From Caloramator australicus RC3 (GTDB taxonomy: Bacteria > Bacillota > Clostridia > Clostridiales > Caloramatoraceae), in NCBI RefSeq assembly GCF_000297115.1, contig NZ_CAKP01000138.1, forward strand, positions 1 through 64,000: 64,000 nt of DNA, read 5' to 3'. Below the pieces are notes generated by a model. It was not told the DNA's origin. It saw only the letters and a program-made list of their open reading frames with translations, and made no database searches. The position numbers and the translations under genes were made by a program. Shown here piece by piece: positions 1-8,729 of this stretch. Numbering within the stretch: the first letter of the stretch is position 1; each line of letters starts with the position of its first letter.

Positions 1-436
1 AGAAATATATAAAGATGACGATGATGTAATAGGATGCAGCGCAGAAGGGCATGTAAGCCATGTATTATCGGCGAGATTAAGCAGCAGGCCATTAGGATGG
101 AGCAAGGAAGGATTAAAGATAATGGCAAAGCTAAGGGTATTTAGCAAGAATGGAGGAAATTTAAGGGAAATAAGTGTGTTTAAGGAAGATGAAAAAGCCT
201 TCAAGGTAAGTAAGAAGAAAATAAAAGAAGCGATAAGAAAGATAAATAAATCTTCACGTGAAGTTATGAATAATATAACGATATTGAACATAGGGAAAGT
301 AACGCCAATTTACAGGATATTAAAATCAATAAAATATGAAAATATAATTTAAGTTTTTTAAATTTAACAAACGCCTTGAAACTAGCTAATTTAAGGGGTT
401 GTCTATAAAAATTAACCTACAATATCTTGACACTAT
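1..436 (+). mobile_element. 3' end of an ISLre2 (UPF0236)-type insertion sequence, partial
   Basis: The window opens inside a transposase of the UPF0236/ISLre2 type and continues about 80 bases past its stop codon. The right boundary is put near 433-441 because xerD homology on the opposite strand stops there abruptly. The outer bases around 425-435 would then be the terminal inverted repeat. The other end and the target duplication are outside the window, so the boundary is inferred and not proven. Confidence 0.7.
2..352 (+). CDS. ISLre2/UPF0236 family transposase, C-terminal part
   Basis: The frame is open from base 2, with no start in the window, so this is the last ~116 residues of a longer protein. 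It carries the motif [19 protein letters not shown] followed by [15 protein letters not shown], which is characteristic of the C-terminal region of UPF0236 transposases of the ISLre2 family. These catalyse movement of their own element. The ATG at 122 is an internal methionine and not the real start. It is one of only two plus-strand genes here, and it faces the truncated xerD, as expected for an insertion into that gene. Confidence 0.8.
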   Translation, partial: EIYKDDDDVIGCSAEGHVSHVLSARLSSRPLGWSKEGLKIMAKLRVFSKNGGNLREISVFKEDEKAFKVSKKKIKEAIRKINKSSREVMNNITILNIGKVTPIYRILKSIKYENII

Positions 437-996
437 CTATATTTTTCTAGGGATTGTAATGCTATTTTCCCCAAAGGTATAATCCTTTCTTTGCTGCCAT
501 TACATCTTAAATATCCCAATTTTAAATTTACATCATCTACATTAAGATTTATTATTTCTGAGACCCTAATACCCGAAGCATATAAAACTTCAAGCATTGC
601 TTTATCCCTTATTGCTTTAAAATCTTCTCCTTTAGGCATTGCAAGTAACATTTCAATTTCTTCTAAGGATAAAATAGATGGAAGCTTTTTTTCTATTTTA
701 GGGGTTTCAATCTCTAAAGTAGGATCCGATTGAATTAATGATTTTTTATAAAGCATCCTATAAAAGGATCTAATTGCTGCCAAGCTTCTTGAGATAGACG
801 AAGTTGCTCTGCCCCTTTTTTGCATATTTAAAAAATATGCTATAATATTCGACTTTTTAATATTCTTATAATCTAAATTATTTTCTTCCAAATACATCAA
901 AAAATTTTTAATATCTCTAACATAAGATTCCAATGTATTTTCCGATAATCTTTTGTTCTTTAAAAATACATTAAACTCCTTTAACAACTCTTCCAT
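433..996 (-). pseudogene. xerD: Tyrosine recombinase XerD, truncated by the insertion sequence
   Basis: The 187 residues match the N-terminal SAM-like core-binding domain and the beginning of the catalytic domain of XerD. These recombinases resolve chromosome dimers at dif. The first catalytic arginine is present in ASGIRVSEI, but the frame stops after SLEKYR. It therefore lacks the HxxR motif, the His/Trp and the Tyr nucleophile of the usual ~295-residue enzyme. The stop lies at the edge of the ISLre2-like element, so insertion is the likely cause. Its place downstream of nudF and spoIIM is the normal clostridial place of xerD. The remaining part should lie left of the window. Confidence 0.85.
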
Positions 997-1030
997 CGTA
1001 AAATCCCCTTTATTTTAGATTTAAATACAT

Positions 1031-1228
1031 CTATCTAGGAATATTTATTATTTTTTTTACTATATCTAACAGCCCTTTATCATCCAAGCCATAGTTTACA
1101 ACAAAGATAGCATCATCTTTATTGATGTTATGATTTTTTACCAATATTGAATTTATAAGGAGAGGAAATACAACACCAATTGTCAATATAATAATTAGTA
1201 TCTTTAAAAACAATTTTATTTTTTTCAT
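1031..1228 (-). CDS. Small single-span membrane protein, unknown function
   Basis: This 65-residue protein has a basic N-terminus (MKKIKLF) followed by one hydrophobic segment at about residues 7-30, then a short polar tail ending IINIPR. I do not recognise a family. It sits between spoIIM (10 bases upstream) and the xerD remnant, on the same strand, so it is probably cotranscribed with the sporulation gene. A small gene at this position is plausible in Clostridia, but its role cannot be read from the sequence. Confidence 0.55.
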   Translation of the reverse strand: MKKIKLFLKILIIILTIGVVFPLLINSILVKNHNINKDDAIFVVNYGLDDKGLLDIVKKIINIPR

Positions 1229-1237
1229 TCCATCACC

Positions 1238-1792
1238 TTACTGAATTACTAAATATGTAGATAATGCTTTAATAATCTTTGTTATCACAAAGGATTCTAA
1301 TATGTTGCCAATAAATATAATGAAAAACAAAGCTAAAATGTTAAAAGAATATCCTATAACATCATTTTGGTTTCTAAAATTACTATGTTTTTTAATTAAG
1401 TTTAAGCTATAAACAAAACTAAAGGAGCAAATAAATAAATAGGCAGGGACATAAAATAAGTTTTGTGGTAAAAATGATAATAGTATAAATAAAAATCCCT
1501 TCATCCCAAAGGCTTGAAGTATAAAGGCTACATTAAAGCCAATAATAAATCCTTTAAAAAGAGATACTAAATTTGAAAAAATTAACCCTAAATATGTCAA
1601 GCTTAAAATCCATAATATAAAAATTATTATAAAATTATTCTTTAAAAGTTTCAAAAATATTATAAAACTATTAGTATTTTCCTTATTAATTACCTGAAAA
1701 AAATTATTTAAATACATTACAAGTTCCTGTTTTTCTGTGTAATTAATTCCCTTTGCACTTAAAGCTCCTAATGCGATACCAAAGGTAAACAT
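1238..1792 (-). CDS. spoIIM: Stage II sporulation protein M (SpoIIM); 5' end uncertain
   Basis: SpoIIM is a polytopic membrane protein of the SpoIIDMP complex, which drives septal peptidoglycan removal and engulfment in the mother cell. The frame has four or five hydrophobic segments (for example IIFILWILSLTYLGLIF and VIGYSFNILALFFIIFIG) and the family-type loop NYTEKQELVMYLNNFFQ. The ATG at 1792 falls inside the first membrane helix. Family-like residues (RVNYKIYTNIKDNLWIYF) continue upstream in the same frame to about 1867, just after a G-rich ribosome-binding site at 1873-1882. No ATG, GTG or TTG occurs in that frame there. The true start is either non-canonical or hidden by an indel. Confidence 0.8.
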   Translation of the reverse strand: MFTFGIALGALSAKGINYTEKQELVMYLNNFFQVINKENTNSFIIFLKLLKNNFIIIFILWILSLTYLGLIFSNLVSLFKGFIIGFNVAFILQAFGMKGFLFILLSFLPQNLFYVPAYLFICSFSFVYSLNLIKKHSNFRNQNDVIGYSFNILALFFIIFIGNILESFVITKIIKALSTYLVIQ

Positions 1793-1930
1793 TAGGGTTA
1801 TTATAAAATAAATCCATAGGTTGTCCTTAATATTTGTATATATTTTATAATTTACTCGTTTTCTCGTAACAACCCCCCCTTTATTAAATGTTCCCTACAA
1901 TAATATATGTGAAAAAGGGGGGTAAAATGA

Positions 1931-2461
1931 TTAAATATAATCTTTAGCTAGTAATATACCAATAATTGTTTTTGCATCCTTGATTTCTCCTGTTTTTATC
2001 ATGTTAAGTGCTTCCTCCCATGTCACTTCAAAAGTCTCAACATGTTCCCCTTCATCTAAGTTAACCTTCCCATTTTCTAATTTATCACTAAAATAAATAT
2101 AAAGTATTTCAGAAGAATATCCTGGCGAAGGATAAAATTTAGTCAATAATTTTATTGATTTTGGAATTTTTCCCGTTTCTTCCTCAAGCTCCCTTATCGC
2201 ACATGCTTCAGGATCTTCATTAAATTCAAGCTTACCTGCAGGTATTTCTATCAAAACTTCCTCTGTAGGCTTTCTAAATTGTTTTATAAGCAATATCTTC
2301 CCTTCATCTGTTATAGCAACAACACCTACTCCTCCATTGTGTTGAATAATCTCCCTTGTTGCCTCTTTTCCATCAGGCAATAATACCTTATCTTTCCTTA
2401 CACTCAAAATCCTTCCCTTATACTTTACCTCAGATTCTATTGTTTTTTCATAAAAATTCAT
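1931..2461 (-). CDS. nudF: ADP-ribose pyrophosphatase, NUDIX hydrolase
   Basis: This 176-residue protein is a NUDIX hydrolase of the ADP-ribose diphosphatase (NudF/YqkG) group, which splits ADP-ribose to AMP and ribose 5-phosphate in the cytosol. The Nudix box is complete (G-x5-E-x7-REUxEExGU), starting at GKLEFNE and ending RELEEETGKI at about residues 80-103. I chose the ATG at 2461 because GAGGTG lies at ideal spacing. The GTG nine bases upstream would overlap that ribosome-binding site. The gene lies between spo0A and spoIIM, a usual clostridial order. Confidence 0.88.
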   Translation of the reverse strand: MNFYEKTIESEVKYKGRILSVRKDKVLLPDGKEATREIIQHNGGVGVVAITDEGKILLIKQFRKPTEEVLIEIPAGKLEFNEDPEACAIRELEEETGKIPKSIKLLTKFYPSPGYSSEILYIYFSDKLENGKVNLDEGEHVETFEVTWEEALNMIKTGEIKDAKTIIGILLAKDYI

Positions 2462-2492
2462 ATATAACACCTCTTTAGAACTACATTAATAA

Positions 2493-2514
2493 GGCCATTC
2501 CTTTCGGAATAGCC
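2493..2514 (-). terminator. Hairpin after spo0A, weak terminator candidate
   Basis: Five base pairs (ATTCC/GGAAT) around a TTTC loop are extended by GGC/GCC with one mismatch. It lies 7 bases past the spo0A stop. On the minus strand the following bases are only TTATTAAT, so termination may be partial and allow read-through to nudF. The stronger T run is on the plus strand, where no gene ends. Confidence 0.45.
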
Positions 2515-2520
2515 TATTTT

Positions 2521-3324
2521 TTATCCAAGTTTCTGTTTTAATCTTAATTTGTCAGCAATCATGGCTATAAATTCTGAATTTGTCGGTTTTCCCTTGTCAT
2601 TATGAACTGTATATCCAAAAATTTTATTAATCGTTTCCACTTTTCCTCTTGACCAAGCAACTTCAATGGCATGTCTTATAGCCCTTTCAACTCTGCTTGC
2701 TGTTGTATTATATTTCTTAGCTATTGACGGATATAATTCCTTTGTTACTGCACTTAATAACTCTATATCATTTACAACCATTTGTATTGCCTCACGCAAA
2801 TATAAATACCCCTTTATATGAGCTGGAACCCCTATTTCATGTATAATATTTGTTATTTCTGCTTCTAAAGAATTTGAATTATTTATATGTATCGTTTCTG
2901 ATACACTAACATTAGTTCTCCTTACTTCTGGTGCTGATCCTGAAGATGCAAATAGTTGTCTGATTCTTTTGCTAAATATATCCATGTCAAAGGGCTTAAC
3001 TACGTAATATTCTGCTCCCAAGTTAATAGCCCTTTGAGTAATCTTATCTTGCCCAACTGCAGATAAAATTATTACCTTAGGCATTGGAATATCATCCATC
3101 GAATTTAACTTTTCCAAAACACCCAATCCATCCAAATGAGGCATTATTATGTCTAAAACTAAAACATCCGGTTTGTTAGCTGCTACAAGCTTAACTGCCT
3201 CAATTCCATCCTTTGCAACACCAACCACATCAAAATCCTCTTGAGTTCTAAGGTATTCACTGAGAATTGTTGTAAATTCTTTGTTATCGTCTGCAATTAC
3301 TATTTTTATTTTTCTATCCTCCAT
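2521..3324 (-). CDS. spo0A: Sporulation master response regulator Spo0A
   Basis: This 267-residue protein is full length. The N-terminal receiver domain has the acidic pair D12-D13, phospho-acceptor D58 in VLVLDIIMP, and K110 in VVKPF. The C-terminal Spo0A effector domain contains the helix-turn-helix with [18 protein letters not shown]. Phosphorylated Spo0A binds 0A boxes and starts sporulation. The start ATG follows GAGGGGG. spoIVB lies upstream on the same strand, the conserved Firmicutes pairing. The intergenic region holds a sigma-H-type promoter overlapping a 0A box, which implies autoregulation. Confidence 0.97.
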   Translation of the reverse strand: MEDRKIKIVIADDNKEFTTILSEYLRTQEDFDVVGVAKDGIEAVKLVAANKPDVLVLDIIMPHLDGLGVLEKLNSMDDIPMPKVIILSAVGQDKITQRAINLGAEYYVVKPFDMDIFSKRIRQLFASSGSAPEVRRTNVSVSETIHINNSNSLEAEITNIIHEIGVPAHIKGYLYLREAIQMVVNDIELLSAVTKELYPSIAKKYNTTASRVERAIRHAIEVAWSRGKVETINKIFGYTVHNDKGKPTNSEFIAMIADKLRLKQKLG

Positions 3325-3365
3325 CGAATAACCCCCTCACATTTCCATTATCTAACAATATATCT

Positions 3366-3392
3366 ATTCGACAAATGAAATAAAAATCCTGC
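3366..3392 (-). promoter_or_regulatory. spo0A promoter: sigma-H elements with overlapping 0A box
   Basis: On the minus strand the -35 element GCAGGATTT (3384-3392) matches the sigma-H consensus RnAGGAwWW. The -10 element GTCGAAT (3366-3372) matches RnnGAAT. Eleven bases separate them, as in Bacillus sigma-H promoters. The 0A box TGTCGAA (3367-3373) overlaps the -10 element. This layout predicts sigma-H transcription with feedback by Spo0A itself. Confidence 0.7.
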
Positions 3393-3460
3393 TAACAAAT
3401 TAAAAAATTTTTTAAAAATTGAAATAAAATGAAAAAAAACTGTTAAAAAAATTAAGGGGA

Positions 3461-4675
3461 CTATAAATCATACCCTTGTTCTTTAAGCATCCATTCTATA
3501 TATATTCCATATCCCATATCAGGTCTATTAATAAAAACATGGGTTATTGCCCCTACTATTTTCCCATTTTGTAAAATTGGGCTACCACTCATCCCTTGAA
3601 CAATTCCTCCAGTTTTTGCTAAAAGCTCAGGATCTACTATTCTAATTATCATGCTTTTAGGACTTGGTTTTGTTTGTTGAATAATTTTTTCTATTACAAT
3701 ATCATACTCCTTAACTGTATTTCCGTCTAAAGTTGTTAAAATTGTAGCCGGTCCTTCCTTAACTTCATATTGATGTGCTATTGGCATCGGATTTTCGTAT
3801 ATATTATTATTATAAACTTTTAACAATCTTCCGTAAATACCACAAACAGTATTTTTTTCAATTTCCCCTAATGAAGAATCATCCATGAATATCCCCTTTA
3901 ATTCTCCTGGTTTGCCTCTAAGTCCTTGTTCTATTGCTATTATATTGGCATCATATATCTTTCCCTTTTTTAACGGAAATAGCATCCCTGTATCAACATC
4001 ATTTATAGGGTGTCCTAAAGCTCCAAAATTTTTGTTTTTAGGATCATAATAGGTTAATGTTCCTATGCCTGAAGTTGAATCTCTAACCCACAATCCTATT
4101 TTATAATCATTGTTTTTTGCCTTTATAGGCTTTAATTTTATGATTTTAATATCTCCTTTTCTTTTTATTCTTAGCTTTATTTCTTCTCCTTTTGAGTTTT
4201 TAACAATACTTAGAAGGTCATATACGTTTTCTAATTCCTTGCCTTCAGCTTCTATTATAAGATCTCCTATCTCAACGCCACCTATTGCAGCAGGACTTTG
4301 TTTAAATCCTTCACTGGTTTCTATATCCGAAAAGCCTACTACTATTAGGCCATAACTATATATCTTAACTCCGATCGGCTGTCCACCTGGAAATAGCCTA
4401 ATTTCAGGAGTAACATTTACCGTCATTGTTTTAACTGGAATTAACCCTAACAACTTTATCTTAAAATCAATTTTGGGTTGATTTTTATTTATATTCCCCT
4501 CTACTTTAAATAAATATTTATTCTTTAAAACATTTTTATAAAGAAATTCACTTGATATTTCGTTTTCTGTAGCATTTATAGTAGAAGGCATATATAAAAT
4601 TTCACTTACTATTATTAAGGATAGGAATAAAGTTATATATATAAACTTTTGTTTTAAGCTTTTCAAACATTTCAA
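3461..4675 (-). CDS. spoIVB: SpoIVB peptidase (S55), sigma-K checkpoint protease
   Basis: SpoIVB is secreted from the forespore into the intermembrane space and cleaves SpoIVFA to release pro-sigma-K processing. The sequence shows an N-terminal membrane anchor (about residues 8-28), a PDZ domain in the first half (GGVEIGDLIIEAEGKEL) and the S55 protease domain. The catalytic His is in GALGHPI and the nucleophilic Ser in GMSGSPI near residue 363. A TTG start at 4675 is preferred because AAGGAG lies eight bases upstream. The GTG at 4684 touches that site. spo0A follows on the same strand. sigK is also present in this window. Confidence 0.95.
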   Translation of the reverse strand: MKCLKSLKQKFIYITLFLSLIIVSEILYMPSTINATENEISSEFLYKNVLKNKYLFKVEGNINKNQPKIDFKIKLLGLIPVKTMTVNVTPEIRLFPGGQPIGVKIYSYGLIVVGFSDIETSEGFKQSPAAIGGVEIGDLIIEAEGKELENVYDLLSIVKNSKGEEIKLRIKRKGDIKIIKLKPIKAKNNDYKIGLWVRDSTSGIGTLTYYDPKNKNFGALGHPINDVDTGMLFPLKKGKIYDANIIAIEQGLRGKPGELKGIFMDDSSLGEIEKNTVCGIYGRLLKVYNNNIYENPMPIAHQYEVKEGPATILTTLDGNTVKEYDIVIEKIIQQTKPSPKSMIIRIVDPELLAKTGGIVQGMSGSPILQNGKIVGAITHVFINRPDMGYGIYIEWMLKEQGYDL

Positions 4676-4742
4676 ATTTATCACTCCTTATTCCTTTTTA
4701 TTCCTCTCACCTTCCTTTCTCTATATCTAAATTAACCTTTTT

Positions 4743-4794
4743 ATTGTCCATATATACTAGAATAATACTGTCATATTGGGCATTCTTGGACAAT
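4743..4794. repeat. 8-bp inverted repeat upstream of spoIVB
   Basis: ATTGTCCA at 4743-4750 is repeated as its exact complement TGGACAAT at 4787-4794, 36 bases apart, in the recN-spoIVB gap. It could be two operator half-sites or chance. I do not recognise the motif. Confidence 0.35.
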
Positions 4795-4809
4795 GTCTAT
4801 TTTATCTAT

Positions 4810-4853
4810 AAAATTAAAAAAGACTAGTAGAAGATATTAAATTCTTCCACTAG
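4810..4853 (-). terminator. Rho-independent terminator of recN
   Basis: CTAGTGGAAGA pairs with TCTTCTACTAG (4824-4834 with 4843-4853, one mismatch). It is followed on the minus strand by TCTTTTTTAATTTT. The stop codon of recN lies in the loop and arm. It separates the recN operon from spoIVB. Confidence 0.8.
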
Positions 4854-6546
4854 CCTTTATTGTTTGTTTCAATCTATTCGCTATTTCAATCATTTCCTTA
4901 GCATGTTTTATAGTTAATTCTGTTACAATCGCCCCACCGACCATTCTCGCGATTTCATTAACCTTTTCGTTATCATTAAGGTGATGAACAGTTGTTGTCG
5001 TTTTCTCATCACTTGTCTCCTTATTAATTACAAAATGTTTGTCTGCCATTGCAGCAATTTGAGGTAAGTGAGTAACACAAAGTATTTGATGAGTTTTTGA
5101 AATAAGGCACATTTTCTCAGCAACTGCTTGGGCAGTTCTTCCACTTATTCCCGTATCAATTTCGTCAAAAATTAGAGTTGGAATCTCATCTATATCTGCA
5201 ATAACTGTTTTTATAGCTAGCATAATTCTTGAAATTTCTCCACCTGATGCAACTTTATTTAATTTTTTTAAAGATTCACCTGGATTGGCGCTAAAAAGAA
5301 ACTGAACTTCATCTTTACCGTTTTGTGAAAATTTATCCATTTCATTAACACAAACAAAAAATTTAGCTCTTTCCATACCTAAATATCTTAATTCTTCTTC
5401 AATCCTTCTAGATAGATTTTCTGCTGCTTCTTTTCTTAATTTAGTCAACATATCAGCATAATGAGTTAACTTATTGAAGCATTCTTCACGTTCCTTCAAT
5501 AGCTCGTCTATTATTTTTTCACTGTTTTCTATATTTTCATATTCATCTTTTATTTTTTCATAATATTCCATTATCTCTTCAATACTTTTTCCATATTTTC
5601 TTTTAAGCCTATTAATTAAGTCCAGCCTTTCTTCAATTAAGTTCAATTCATCTGGATTAAATTCGATTTTTTCTTTAAAGTCCCTTAATCTATCTATTAT
5701 ATCTTCAAGCCTATAATAAACATCCTCCAAATCCCTTTTTAAATTTTGGTAGGAATCATCAAATTTACTTATGTTATCTATTTGGGAAAGGCTAAAGGAA
5801 ATTTCATCAAATGCAGAATAGCCTTCACTTTTTTGATAAAGACTTTCATAAGCATTTGCTAATGAAGAATAAATTTTCTCAGCATTTGAAAGTAAATTTC
5901 TTCTTTTAATAAGTTCTTCCTCTTCTCCAATTTTTAAATTAGCTCTTTCTATTTCATCAATTTGAAAAGACAAAATATCTAATTTTTGAAGCTTATATTG
6001 TTCATCTCTTTTTAACTCTTCTATTTTTTTGTCTATTTTATTAAATTTTTCATAATGTTCTACATATTTTATTTTAATAGAACTAAGTTCCTCACCAGAA
6101 TAAAAAGAATCTAATATGTAAATATAATTTTCTTCATTTAAAAGGGACTGATGTTCATGCTGTCCATGGACATCGATTAAATATTGAGCTATTTGCTTTA
6201 AAAAGTTTACAGTTATCGTCCTACCATTTATCCTGGATATATTTTTTCCATTAATATTAATTTCCCTGGAAATTATTACATGTTCGTCAAAATCAATTCC
6301 GAAATTCCTCAATTCTTCTTGAAGTTTTTCATTATTACATAAAAATACGCCTTCTACATAAGCAAAATCCTTGCCTCTTCTTATTATATCTTTATTTTGT
6401 TTTTCTCCCAAAAGAAAATTAATACTATCTATTATAATTGATTTTCCAGCACCAGTTTCTCCTGTTAATATATTTAAATTGTTGGAAAATTCTAATTTTA
6501 CCTCATCTATTAAGGCAAAGTTTTTTATATATAACTCAAGGAGCAT
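4837..6546 (-). CDS. recN: DNA repair protein RecN
   Basis: RecN is an SMC-like ATPase that gathers broken DNA ends early in recombinational repair. This 569-residue copy is full length. It has Walker A GETGAGKS at about residues 29-36, a long central coiled-coil region rich in E, K and L, the ABC signature ASGGEISR, and Walker B LIFDEIDTG. Its ATG shares one base with the argR stop (TAATG), and AAGGAGG lies upstream, so translation is coupled. A terminator follows. This is the standard argR-recN arrangement. Confidence 0.96.
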   Translation of the reverse strand: MLLELYIKNFALIDEVKLEFSNNLNILTGETGAGKSIIIDSINFLLGEKQNKDIIRRGKDFAYVEGVFLCNNEKLQEELRNFGIDFDEHVIISREININGKNISRINGRTITVNFLKQIAQYLIDVHGQHEHQSLLNEENYIYILDSFYSGEELSSIKIKYVEHYEKFNKIDKKIEELKRDEQYKLQKLDILSFQIDEIERANLKIGEEEELIKRRNLLSNAEKIYSSLANAYESLYQKSEGYSAFDEISFSLSQIDNISKFDDSYQNLKRDLEDVYYRLEDIIDRLRDFKEKIEFNPDELNLIEERLDLINRLKRKYGKSIEEIMEYYEKIKDEYENIENSEKIIDELLKEREECFNKLTHYADMLTKLRKEAAENLSRRIEEELRYLGMERAKFFVCVNEMDKFSQNGKDEVQFLFSANPGESLKKLNKVASGGEISRIMLAIKTVIADIDEIPTLIFDEIDTGISGRTAQAVAEKMCLISKTHQILCVTHLPQIAAMADKHFVINKETSDEKTTTTVHHLNDNEKVNEIARMVGGAIVTELTIKHAKEMIEIANRLKQTIKASGRI

Positions 6547-7007
6547 TAATCTACCTCCTTATTTAAAATCCTTTTCATCCTCAGAGCAATCTCCTGAGCC
6601 TTTTCGTTAGTTCTTGCAAGAGCAAATATTGTATTGTCCCCCGCTATTGTCCCAACTATTCCATCAAATTTCAAAGAATCAATAGACTCTGCTGCGGCTG
6701 AAGCTGAACCTGATAATGTTTTAATCACTATCATATTTCCAACACAGTCTATATCTAAAACAGTTTGTGAAAAGATACTAACAAGTTTATCATAAAGTGC
6801 ATTGTTTTGATACGAAAAGGGAGCATATTTATATTTTCCATCCTTTGTTTGCACCTTTATAAGCTTGAGTTCTTTAATGTCCCTTGAAACTGTAGCTTGA
6901 GTAACATCGAATCCCTCTTTTTTTAATTCATCAACAAGTTCTTCTTGAGTCTCAATATCTTTTTGGGTTATTATTTCTAGTATTTTTGAATGTCTGGTAA
7001 TTTTCAT
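6546..7007 (-). CDS. argR: Arginine repressor ArgR/AhrC
   Basis: ArgR is a hexameric regulator that binds ARG boxes in the presence of arginine. The 153 residues comprise an N-terminal winged helix (residues about 1-70, with QATVSRDIKELKLIKV as recognition region) and a C-terminal hexamerisation and arginine-binding domain containing GTIAGDNTIFALAR. No arginine biosynthesis genes lie nearby. As in other Firmicutes it is lodged in the nadK-recN operon, so its control of targets is in trans. AAAGGGG lies at good spacing upstream of the ATG. Confidence 0.95.
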   Translation of the reverse strand: MKITRHSKILEIITQKDIETQEELVDELKKEGFDVTQATVSRDIKELKLIKVQTKDGKYKYAPFSYQNNALYDKLVSIFSQTVLDIDCVGNMIVIKTLSGSASAAAESIDSLKFDGIVGTIAGDNTIFALARTNEKAQEIALRMKRILNKEVD

Positions 7008-7027
7008 AATAAAACCCCTTTCTTCCC

Positions 7028-7885
7028 TCAGCTGGAAAATTCCTTTAATTTTTTTTGCAAAACTTCAAAAAAACTTCTATTGTAAAGTTTTATAAACTCT
7101 GCGTCATAAGGAGCCTTTGTTATCAATACCCTATCCCCTCTTTCAAGTTCTAATCCTAATTGGCCATCGGCGGTTAGGCAAACACCTTCATTTGCACTTA
7201 CAATATTTATTTCTAAAGTTTTATTGCTCCCTATTATTATTGACCTTGAATTTAAACTATGTGGACATATAGGGGTAACAACAATAATATCAAGCTCAGG
7301 ATAAACGATTGGTCCTCCTGCAGAAAGGGAATAGGCAGTTGAACCTGTAGGAGTAGAAACGATAAGGCCATCTCCCCTATATGTTTCCATTACCTTATCA
7401 TCTATAAATGTATCAAGTTCAATTATTCTTGATAATGTTCCTTTAGTGATACAGATATCGTTTAGACTATAAAGCTCCTTTATTAGTTGCTCTTCTCTGT
7501 AAATTTGTGCCTTTAACATCATTCTTCTTTCAATTTTAAAATCATAATTTAGAAGTTTTGAAAGAGCGTCAAACATAAACTCTTTTTCGACTTCCGTAAT
7601 AAAGCCTAAATGTCCAAAGTTAATGCCCAATATTGGCTTTATAAAAGGAATTTGTCTTCTTGTAACATTTAATATGGTTCCATCTCCGCCTAAAACAACT
7701 AAATAGTCTGAACTTTTAAAGATATCTTCTTCACTATATCCTAATCCTTCTAGGTTAAGCTCGCCTGCTATATCCCTTTCTAAAATAATATTACAATTTC
7801 TTTCTATTAACCAATTAACAAGCTTTCTTGTTACTGTTAAATTGAAATCCTTTGTTCTATTTACTAATACTGCTATGTTCATCAT
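7028..7885 (-). CDS. nadK: NAD kinase
   Basis: NadK phosphorylates NAD to NADP in the cytosol. The protein shows the family landmarks in order: GGDGTIL near residue 67, INFGHLGFIT, and TPTGSTAYSLSAGGPIV, with the usual length of about 285 residues. Several ATGs are clustered at 7891, 7885 and 7882. The first lies directly against the purine-rich GATGGG, so I prefer 7885, though 7882 is equally possible. It lies between tlyA and argR on the same strand. Confidence 0.95.
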   Translation of the reverse strand: MMNIAVLVNRTKDFNLTVTRKLVNWLIERNCNIILERDIAGELNLEGLGYSEEDIFKSSDYLVVLGGDGTILNVTRRQIPFIKPILGINFGHLGFITEVEKEFMFDALSKLLNYDFKIERRMMLKAQIYREEQLIKELYSLNDICITKGTLSRIIELDTFIDDKVMETYRGDGLIVSTPTGSTAYSLSAGGPIVYPELDIIVVTPICPHSLNSRSIIIGSNKTLEINIVSANEGVCLTADGQLGLELERGDRVLITKAPYDAEFIKLYNRSFFEVLQKKLKEFSS

Positions 7886-7904
7886 GTTCATCCCATCTTT
7901 TCAT

Positions 7905-8711
7905 CTATTTTAATTCGCTATGGGCTTCATTTACTATATTTATTATTAATGATTCTATGTTTTCGATGCCGTTATCGATATTTTTAGAAAGATAAAGAAG
8001 ATATTCTATATTCCCCTCCGGACCTTTAATTGGAGAAAATTGCAATCCTTTTATCGTTAAATCAATCGATTTTGCAAAATCGATTATTTCTTTTATCACT
8101 TCCCTATGAACATCAGGATCCCTTACTACTCCCTTTTTCCCAACCTTTTCCCTTCCTGCTTCAAATTGAGGCTTTATCAATGCAACTATTTCGCCTTCAT
8201 CTTTTAATAAACCTTTTACCACAGGTAGCACTAATTTAAGGGATATAAAGGATACATCTATTGATGCAAAGTCGGCAAATTCTCCTAAATCTTCAGGTTT
8301 TACATATCTTATATTTGTTCTTTCCATAACTACAACCCTTGGGTCATTTCTTAAATCCCATGCCAATTGGCCATACCCAACATCTATAGCAAAAACTTTT
8401 TTTGCACCTTTTTTGAGCATACAATCTGTAAATCCACCAGTTGAAGCTCCAATATCAATTGTAACTTTATCTTTTAGGTTAATGTTGAAACTTAATAAAG
8501 CCTTTTCTAATTTAAGTCCACCTCTACTAACATAAGGTATTGCGTTTCCTTTTATTTCAATTTCTGAATCAATATCCACCTTTTCCCCAGCTTTATCAAC
8601 TCTAACTCCATCAACAAATACCAATCCTGCCATTATATTTTTTCTTGCCTTTTCCCTTGTATCGAAAAACCCCTTGTGAACTAATAATACATCAATTCTT
8701 TCCTTGCTCAT
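7905..8711 (-). CDS. tlyA: TlyA family rRNA (cytidine-2'-O)-methyltransferase
   Basis: The protein has an N-terminal S4 RNA-binding domain (residues about 1-65, RIDVLLVHKGFFDTREKAR) and a C-terminal FtsJ-type Rossmann methyltransferase domain. The S-adenosylmethionine motif is DIGASTGGFTDCML, and KPQFEAGREK lies further on. TlyA enzymes 2'-O-methylate cytidines in 16S and/or 23S rRNA, and older annotation calls them hemolysins. The ATG at 8711 has AAGGTG five bases upstream. The GTG at 8717 overlaps that site. It lies between dxs and nadK, the common clostridial order. Confidence 0.93.
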   Translation of the reverse strand: MSKERIDVLLVHKGFFDTREKARKNIMAGLVFVDGVRVDKAGEKVDIDSEIEIKGNAIPYVSRGGLKLEKALLSFNINLKDKVTIDIGASTGGFTDCMLKKGAKKVFAIDVGYGQLAWDLRNDPRVVVMERTNIRYVKPEDLGEFADFASIDVSFISLKLVLPVVKGLLKDEGEIVALIKPQFEAGREKVGKKGVVRDPDVHREVIKEIIDFAKSIDLTIKGLQFSPIKGPEGNIEYLLYLSKNIDNGIENIESLIINIVNEAHSELK

Positions 8712-8729
8712 AATCACCTTACCCTTTTC

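Noticed and set aside
1873-1926. C-run/G-run inverted repeat between nudF and spoIIM as a terminator
   Set aside because: The C run is the spoIIM ribosome-binding site on the minus strand. The loop is ~35 bases and no T run follows on the coding strand.
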